64,000 nucleotides of DNA, taken from positions 4,325-68,324 of the forward strand of contig JAYTWR010000074.1 of the NCBI GenBank assembly GCA_043743335.1, written 5' to 3'. The notes under the pieces are model-generated. The model did not search any database. It saw only the letters and a program-made list of their open reading frames with translations, and had not been told where the DNA came from. Of the stretch, positions 59,096 to 64,000 are shown piece by piece. The position numbers were made by a program, and so were the translations under genes. The stretch is from UBA5216 sp043743335. GTDB lineage: Bacteria; Pseudomonadota; Gammaproteobacteria; Burkholderiales; SG8-41. Within the stretch, counting starts at the first letter, position 1; every line of letters starts with the position of its first letter.

Positions 59096-60106
59096 CTATC
59101 GAATCCGCACTGTTGTCGCGGAAGCTGCCGATTCGAGTATTGCCTCCAGCGCCGTCACGTTGTGTTCTTCATCACCGCCCGCCACGGCTAGCGGGCGTTT
59201 TTCGCGCACGGCATCAGCAAAGTTTTCGAGTTCGGCGCGCTCGGTGCTGGTGTCGGGGAAGCTGACGGTTTGCGGCTGCGGGTGCAGGTAGGGGTTGGCG
59301 GGGTCGAAGAAGCAGGTGCGCAGGTGCCAGGTGGTTAGGTGTTGCACGTCGCCCACTTCGGCCCAGCCGTGCGTGCCACACACCTGCAAGCGCCAGCTTT
59401 CGGCGGTGGCGATGACGGTGCCGAGATAGGCGGTGGCACCGCTCCTGAATTTAAATAACATGGAGGTGGTGTCGTCGGTGCCGTAGTCGAGTGCGCGGCG
59501 GCTGCTTTGCGCATGCACGGTGTCAATTTTGCCGGCGAGGTAGAGCATGGCGTCTACCACGTGCACGCCGCGCCCGGTCATGCCACCGCCGGGGCCTTCT
59601 TGAGGGTTTTGCCGCCAGTGGTCTTGGGTGACGCGATAGACGCTGGGGCCGTTGAAGTGGCCTTCCATGTGCAGCAGTTTGCCGAGACGGCCGCTGTCGA
59701 TGAGGCGTTTGATTTCTTGTAGTGCGGGTTGAAAGCGCCAGTTGTAGCCGACGCTGAGCGTGACGTTGGCTTCGGCGCAGGCGCGTAACGCGGCCTTGGC
59801 GGATTCGGTGGTGAGGGTGAACGGTTTTTCGGTGAACACCGGTTTGCCGGCCTTGGCGCAGGCGATGATTTGCTCGGCGTGTGCCGTGTGCGGCGTGGCG
59901 AGGATGATGGCTTCGACGGTGGGATCGGCGAGCGCTTTTGCGAGGCTATCGACCAGCGGAAATCCCTTCGCCGCGGCGTACTCGCGTGCGTTTTCGGGGT
60001 GGCGTAACACGCCCATCACCACGCGTATTTTGTCGCTTTTACCTTGGATGTGATTAACAAGGTTTTGTCCCCAGCGGCCGAGGCCGACGATGGCTGCATT
60101 TAGCAT
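59096..60106 (-). CDS. Gfo/Idh/MocA-family oxidoreductase
   Basis: 336 residues. N-terminal Rossmann motif AAIVGLGRWGQNLVNHI, ATPHTAHAEQI, and EKP in PVFTEKPFTLT. The C-terminal domain contains HMEGHFNGPS and GGGMTGRGVHVVDAMLYL, the metal/substrate His region of this family. It follows the TctC and TA genes on the same strand only in part: the dispersed repeat lies right upstream of its start. Substrate unknown. Confidence 0.9.
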   Translation of the reverse strand: MLNAAIVGLGRWGQNLVNHIQGKSDKIRVVMGVLRHPENAREYAAAKGFPLVDSLAKALADPTVEAIILATPHTAHAEQIIACAKAGKPVFTEKPFTLTTESAKAALRACAEANVTLSVGYNWRFQPALQEIKRLIDSGRLGKLLHMEGHFNGPSVYRVTQDHWRQNPQEGPGGGMTGRGVHVVDAMLYLAGKIDTVHAQSSRRALDYGTDDTTSMLFKFRSGATAYLGTVIATAESWRLQVCGTHGWAEVGDVQHLTTWHLRTCFFDPANPYLHPQPQTVSFPDTSTERAELENFADAVREKRPLAVAGGDEEHNVTALEAILESAASATTVRIR

Positions 60107-60114
60107 TGTTTTCC

Positions 60115-60144
60115 TAACTAATTGATTTTATTGAATATTTTAAT
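60115..60144 (+). repeat. Dispersed AT-rich repeat, copy 12
   Basis: CTAACTAATTGATTTTATTG plus an AT tail, between the oxidoreductase ATG (complement, 60106) and the stop of the upstream TctC gene (60150). It occupies almost the whole 43-bp gap. Confidence 0.85.
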
Positions 60145-60149
60145 AGGCG

Positions 60150-61166
60150 CTAATCTACTTTAGCACCAGAGTCGAGCACGATTTTGCGCCAGCGCGGCAC
60201 TTCGCTTTGTATCAATGCAGCGAATTCCTGCGGTGTGCTGGATAACAAATCAACACCTTGCGTGACAAAGCGCTCGCGCAGGTCGGGCAGTTTGACGATG
60301 GCGGTGATTTCACTGTGCAGCAATGTTTTTAATGCAGGCGGTAAATTCGCCGGACCTAACGCGCCGTACCACGGCGTGACATCAAACCCGGCAAGGCCCG
60401 ACTCCGCCACTGTGGGCAACTCAGGCGCTTGCGGTGAGCGTTTCGACGTGGAAATCGCCAGCGCACGTAACCGGCCGCTGCGCACGTGCGGCATTGAGGT
60501 CAGCAAATTGCTGAACATTATTTGCACGCGCCCGCCGATGAGCTCTGTCAGTGATTGCGCATTGCCCTTGTACGGCACATGCACAATGCTGGCCTTGGCC
60601 ATGTTCTTGAACACCTCTGCGGTGAGATGCGTAGGGCCGCCATTGCCCGCCGAGCCAAAATTTAACTCACCAGGCCGCTTGTGCGCCAGTGTAATTAGTT
60701 CCTTAACGTTGTTGGCTGGCACAGCGGGGTACACCAGCAAGGCCAACGGTAACGTGGCGAGTAGCGTGAGTGGCGTGAAATCACGCACCGGGTCGTAGGG
60801 CACATTTTTGTACAGCGCAAGGTTGATAGCATGCGTGCCGACATGGCCGATCATCAACGTGTAGCCATCAGCAGGCGCGCGCGCGACAATTTCTGCACCG
60901 ATGTTGCCGCCCGCGCCACCGCGGTTATCGACCACGAATTGCTGGCCCAAACGCTGGCCGAGCTTGTCACCGATAGCGCGCGACATAATGTCAGTCGGGC
61001 CGCCAGGTGCAAACGGTACTACCCAGCGCACGGGGCGGTTGGGGTAGGGTTGTTGCGCGTGGACTGCGGTGATTGCTGAGGAAACCGCCGCGAGCATCAA
61101 CACGCTTGGCAACCGGGCATGAACAAATCCTGCGCCACAATGCTGCTGTGTTGTCACATTGACCAC
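60150..61166 (-). CDS. TctC/Bug-type periplasmic binding protein
   Basis: 338 residues. The signal peptide hydrophobic core LMLAAVSSAITAVHAQ is followed by PYPNRPVRWVVPFAPGGPTD, FVVDNRGGAGGNIGAEIVAR, NFGSAGNGGPTHLTAEVFKN and C-terminal WRKIVLDSGAKVD. Upstream of an oxidoreductase in the same direction, so the two may be co-expressed. The start is taken as GTG 61166; no good ribosome-binding site is seen, and a start closer to the signal core is possible. Confidence 0.9.
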   Translation of the reverse strand: MVNVTTQQHCGAGFVHARLPSVLMLAAVSSAITAVHAQQPYPNRPVRWVVPFAPGGPTDIMSRAIGDKLGQRLGQQFVVDNRGGAGGNIGAEIVARAPADGYTLMIGHVGTHAINLALYKNVPYDPVRDFTPLTLLATLPLALLVYPAVPANNVKELITLAHKRPGELNFGSAGNGGPTHLTAEVFKNMAKASIVHVPYKGNAQSLTELIGGRVQIMFSNLLTSMPHVRSGRLRALAISTSKRSPQAPELPTVAESGLAGFDVTPWYGALGPANLPPALKTLLHSEITAIVKLPDLRERFVTQGVDLLSSTPQEFAALIQSEVPRWRKIVLDSGAKVD

Positions 61167-61178
61167 GCGTCGTGGAGG

Positions 61179-61568
61179 TTAAACTTCGATCAGGCGCTTG
61201 GGCAAATGCTTTGCTGCCCGTTCCAGAATCGCGGCGTCGCGCGTCAGCAAGGCCAAGCCCTCTGATTTTGCCGTACCCACCAACATGCGGTCGAAAGGAT
61301 CGTCGTGCATATCGTTGAGGGCGAATCCCGCTTCAATGTGTGCGCCAGACAAAGGCAGCAGGGTAAATCCTTCACTGGCGATGGCCTCTGTAATGGAGCC
61401 GTCGGGCAATTTGAGTTGATTGGCGTCGTGCTTGTTGAGCATTTCCCAAACCGACAACACGCTGACAACACAATCTTCGCGCTCGATAATTTTCCGCGTC
61501 GCGCGGCTTAACTTCTTGCTGTTTTGCAGCCACCAAAGAACCACATGCGTATCGAGCAGGTACTTCAT
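61179..61568 (-). CDS. vapC: VapC-type PIN-domain toxin
   Basis: 129 residues. PIN-domain pattern: Asp6 in YLLDTHVVLWWL, Glu in SVLSVWEMLNK, Asp in DPFDRMLVGTAKSEG and Asp in LLTRDAAIL. This DTHVVLWW subtype pairs with Phd/YefM antitoxins, as here. The start overlaps the antitoxin stop by ATGA. Confidence 0.88.
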   Translation of the reverse strand: MKYLLDTHVVLWWLQNSKKLSRATRKIIEREDCVVSVLSVWEMLNKHDANQLKLPDGSITEAIASEGFTLLPLSGAHIEAGFALNDMHDDPFDRMLVGTAKSEGLALLTRDAAILERAAKHLPKRLIEV

Positions 61569-61882
61569 TTCTTGCGACTAGCGCTATTTTTGATGCTGCT
61601 ACTGGCTTTGCGAGAGCGTGCCTGCTTTGCAACGTGAGCAAAAATATTGCTCGCATCTAACGCGCGCCTCAGGCTTAAGTTAGCTGTGTTGAAATCATCG
61701 TAGCCATCCGGTTGAACGATGTGCGCCCACGCCCCTGGCTTACGCAGTACCTTCGGCGCGGCATATTTTACGATGCGTGCCACCGGGGTACCGCGATTGG
61801 CAATGACCACGTCTTCGCCGAGGCTAACGGCCTCAAGCAGCTTGGAAAATCTGGTTTTTGCCTCAAGCACATTGACTTGCAT
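61565..61882 (-). CDS. Phd/YefM-family antitoxin
   Basis: 105 residues from ATG 61882. The N-terminal Phd/YefM DNA-binding domain is VNVLEAKTRFSKLLEAVSLG and VVIANRGTPVARIV. The basic C-terminal region (AKQARSRKASSSIKNSASRK) is longer than usual. An in-frame GTG six codons upstream is an alternative start. Forms the operon with the adjacent VapC. Confidence 0.85.
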   Translation of the reverse strand: MQVNVLEAKTRFSKLLEAVSLGEDVVIANRGTPVARIVKYAAPKVLRKPGAWAHIVQPDGYDDFNTANLSLRRALDASNIFAHVAKQARSRKASSSIKNSASRKK

Positions 61883-62009
61883 GATGTAATTTTCGGCCAC
61901 TTGATATGACTAACTTGGTCAGATCATAGCGTGAAATGTATGGTGAGACAATAGAGAATGCACGCTTGAATCGGACTCACAGCGTCACTGTTCACGTTAA
62001 CCATAGAAC

Positions 62010-62109
62010 GCCGGTGACGCAGGAACCGCATCGGCCATGGCGCTTAAAACGTGATAGAGCCTTGCGTAAGCGCGTCACAGGAACGATGCGGTTCGCTACA
62101 CTCACCGGC
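62010..62109. repeat. ~100-bp palindromic GCCGGTGA element
   Basis: The left arm at 62010-62033 (GCCGGTGACGCAGGAACCGC, ATCG) and the right arm at 62084-62109 (CGATGCGGTTCGCTACACTC, ACCGGC) are imperfect inverted repeats. The right 51 bp recur in inverse orientation at 44620-44670. It fills much of the ~270 bp between the Phd antitoxin and ggt; no gene is seen there. Confidence 0.65.
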
Positions 62110-62154
62110 ACACTACGACGAAACCGAATCGCTACCCCGCAGCAGGGTTTTGAA

Positions 62155-63723
62155 TCACTCGGCCACCGCTCCTGACCATGGCGACATGACATCGGTCATA
62201 CCCTGATGTTCGCCATCTGCCGTTTGATACACGCTGCTGGGGCAGGCGAAGTTGGTGGGATAGACCGCCAATTCGGTTTCTTGCAGCGGATAGGCTTTGC
62301 CCATGGCGTCTTTAATGGCTTGCGGCATGCGCGGGTCTATGCCCACAAAGTCGCCGCCACTGGCATCGATGCGTGGGTGATGAAAGGCGTCTTCCAGACT
62401 CAGGCCGTGGTCGATCATGAATGAGGTGAGTTGCAACACGGCGGGGAATATTTTGCGTCCGCCCGATGCGCCGACGGCGAACCATGCCTTGCCGTTTTTG
62501 TGCGCAATCACCGGGCACATATTGGTGAGCGGGCGCTTGTTGGGTGCCAGCGAATTGGGCGTGCCGGGGCGTGGGTCGAACCAGAAGATGCCGTTGTTCA
62601 TCAGGATGCCGGTCTCCGGCAACACCACACGCGACCCGTATACCGACAGCAGGGTTTGCGTATGCGCCACCATATTGCCTTCGGCATCCACCACGTTAAA
62701 GTGAGAGGTGCAGGAGGGTGAGCGCTGATCGCCTTGATGCGTGTTGTCGCCCATGGAGGTTAGCCTGTCGGCAAACGCGTCGCGCAGCACCTTGGCGTAG
62801 TTGAAGAAGGCATCCGCATCGGGCTTGCCCGGCTTGAAGTTGGTGCCGCGCAGGTTGTCGATGGTGCGCAGCATCGACGGCCCGGCAGTGAGATTGGGGG
62901 CGAGGGCCAGGTGCGCGCCGTGATACTCGGTGTTGATCGGATCAACAATGCGCGCGTGATAACGCTTGAGGTCGTCGGCGGAGAGTATGCCGCCCAACGC
63001 CTTGATATCGCGCGCGATGCTTTGTGCGATTTCACCTTCGTAGTAATCGCGCGGGCCTGCGTCGGCGAGACGCTTCATGGTGTTGGCCAAGCCTTTGAGA
63101 TGCAGCCGCTGTAACGCGCCGCCCGCAGGAGTTACCGGTGGGTAGCCGCCGGGCAGATAGACATTGGCGGTACTCGGATACATCGCCAACTCACGCGCGG
63201 TGATGGCGACCTTCAATGTTAGATACCAGTCGATGGCCATGCCTTGCTCGGCGAGCTTGATCGCCGGTTGGATCACCTCGCGAAACTTAAGCTTGCCGAA
63301 GGTATTGAGTGCCAGCGCCATGCCATCCACATGCCCTGGCACAGCGATGGAATTAGGGCCTTGCACATTGCGGTCATCCTTCACTGTGGGCCAGGTAAAC
63401 AATTCATGGGTCATGCCGCCGGCCAAGGGGAAATCCGCCGGGTTCAGTGCGCCCGGTGATATAGGCCCGAAATCCACCACGCGCACGCGATTTTCTTTGG
63501 CCAGATAAACCAACATAAAACCCACGCCCCCCAAGCCGCTGTTCCAGGGCTCCACCGTCGCCAGCGCAAGGCCGGTGGCTACCGCCGCATCAACCGCGTT
63601 ACCACCCGCGTTAAGGATGCTGACGCCGGCTTCACCCGCAATGCGATTTTGCGTAGCGACGATCCCGCCGCGCGAGCGCGCCAGCGGTTTACGGACATTC
63701 CAGTTTTGGACGAGATGTTCCAT
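62155..63723 (-). CDS. ggt: Gamma-glutamyltransferase
   Basis: 522 residues, Ntn-hydrolase family. N-terminal GIVATQNRIAGEAGVSILNAGGNAVDAAVA, of which GGNAVDAAVA is the family hallmark. The autoprocessing/catalytic Thr is at about residue 339 (PSCTSHFNVVDAEGNMVAHT). Downstream come LNNGIFWFDPRPGTPN-like and GGRKIFPAVLQ motifs (read as MNNGIFWF and GASGGRKIFPA). No signal peptide is evident, so this may be a cytoplasmic GGT-like acylase. The upstream ~180 bp hold an inverted GTGAGGGG array. Confidence 0.88.
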   Translation of the reverse strand: MEHLVQNWNVRKPLARSRGGIVATQNRIAGEAGVSILNAGGNAVDAAVATGLALATVEPWNSGLGGVGFMLVYLAKENRVRVVDFGPISPGALNPADFPLAGGMTHELFTWPTVKDDRNVQGPNSIAVPGHVDGMALALNTFGKLKFREVIQPAIKLAEQGMAIDWYLTLKVAITARELAMYPSTANVYLPGGYPPVTPAGGALQRLHLKGLANTMKRLADAGPRDYYEGEIAQSIARDIKALGGILSADDLKRYHARIVDPINTEYHGAHLALAPNLTAGPSMLRTIDNLRGTNFKPGKPDADAFFNYAKVLRDAFADRLTSMGDNTHQGDQRSPSCTSHFNVVDAEGNMVAHTQTLLSVYGSRVVLPETGILMNNGIFWFDPRPGTPNSLAPNKRPLTNMCPVIAHKNGKAWFAVGASGGRKIFPAVLQLTSFMIDHGLSLEDAFHHPRIDASGGDFVGIDPRMPQAIKDAMGKAYPLQETELAVYPTNFACPSSVYQTADGEHQGMTDVMSPWSGAVAE

Positions 63724-63732
63724 TTTTTTACT

Positions 63733-63897
63733 CGTGAGGCGTGAGGGGTAAGGGGTGAGGGAGTAAAGCGTTAGGCGTGAGGAGTGAGGCGTTAGGTGTA
63801 GTTACGCGGTGTTGAGAGTTCTCAGTGCTAATGAGATGATAGCAAAAGTAACTGTTCCAAAGCGCTACGCCTCACCCCTCACCCCTCACGCCTCACG
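63733..63897. repeat. Inverted GAGGSGT-type arrays upstream of ggt
   Basis: 63733-63760 (CGTGAGGCGTGAGGGGTAAG, then GGGTGAGG) and 63870-63897 are 28-bp inverted repeats with one mismatch, each itself built of ~7-9 bp GTGAGGSG units. The spacer contains further units (GTTAGGCGTGAGGAGTGAGG). They occupy the divergent region between ggt and the next gene. Confidence 0.85.
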
Positions 63898-63902
63898 CAA
63901 AA

Positions 63903-64000
63903 ATGCACATCATCTGCCTAACCTTCGACTTCGACGGCATCTCCGGCTTTATTTCGCGCGGGCAGGTGGGGCCGTCGTGGATATCGCGCGGCGAGTTTGG
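63903..64000 (+). CDS. Polysaccharide deacetylase family protein, 3' end outside window
   Basis: ATG 63903 opens a frame running off the right edge: MHIICLTFDFDGISGFISRG, then QVGPSWISRGEFG. TFDFDG is the NodB motif-1 equivalent, and SRGEFG is typical of the cytoplasmic deacetylase/allantoinase-like subgroup. Only 32 residues are visible. Divergent from ggt. Confidence 0.7.
   Translation, partial: MHIICLTFDFDGISGFISRGQVGPSWISRGEF

Noticed and set aside
63733..63897. CRISPR-like array
   Set aside because: Units are 7-9 bp, degenerate and inverted, without regular spacers; no cas genes nearby.

Overview
The window reads as a betaproteobacterial chromosome segment, most likely Burkholderiales or a close relative. 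The inference rests on several TctC/Bug-type periplasmic binding proteins, a XrtB (EpsH-type) exopolysaccharide locus headed by an EpsA LuxR-type regulator, and housekeeping genes of proteobacterial type (bamD, rluD, pgeF, pilU). No rRNA, tRNA, CRISPR array or transposase was seen.

Layout. 1-3.3 kb: a 5'-truncated amidohydrolase, a PilZ (c-di-GMP receptor type) protein, an SDR-fold protein without the catalytic Tyr/Lys, and the 3' stub of a decayed TctC gene. 3.3-35.8 kb: a large exopolysaccharide locus. It starts with divergent epsA and a ~0.8 kb control region holding two CRP-type palindromes. Then come a CPBP protease-like membrane protein, epsL, epsD, epsE, epsF, epsG, xrtB, a Wzy-like polymerase, a VirK/DUF535 protein, two methyltransferases, a Wzx-like flippase, an APH-fold kinase-like protein, six glycosyltransferases, two serine-acetyltransferase-like enzymes, two FemAB/CelD-type N-acyltransferases, a Gfo/Idh/MocA oxidoreductase, an NAD-dependent epimerase, a NodB deacetylase, a PKD/beta-helix lipoprotein and a WecG-STAS fusion. 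Together these would make, modify, flip, polymerise and export an acylated polysaccharide. The initiating phosphoglycosyltransferase, EpsI and any PEP-CTERM substrate are not in the window.

35.8-46 kb: an MFS carrier, two TauE/SafE exporters, a 46-residue membrane protein, an internally deleted TctC pseudogene, then pgeF-rluD facing bamD, copZ-copA and pilU. 46-64 kb: catabolic and accessory genes (VOC and cupin proteins, three intact TctC genes, a TPP enzyme, a beta-lactamase-fold hydrolase, MmgE/PrpD, MFS, Gfo/Idh/MocA, gamma-glutamyltransferase), two VapC-type toxin-antitoxin pairs, two periplasmic/outer-membrane structural proteins and the start of a second polysaccharide deacetylase.

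The most unusual feature is non-coding. An AT-rich ~30 bp element (core GTAACTAATTGATTTTAT) recurs about twelve times in both orientations, mainly in intergenic gaps. It also lies inside the copA reading frame, at the domain junction of the WecG-STAS fusion, over the copZ stop codon, and as the whole immediate leader of a glycosyltransferase. The window also holds many short tandem duplications (5-13 bp units), a 168 bp MITE-like element enclosing a REP-like palindrome, and another palindromic repeat present as one full and one half copy.
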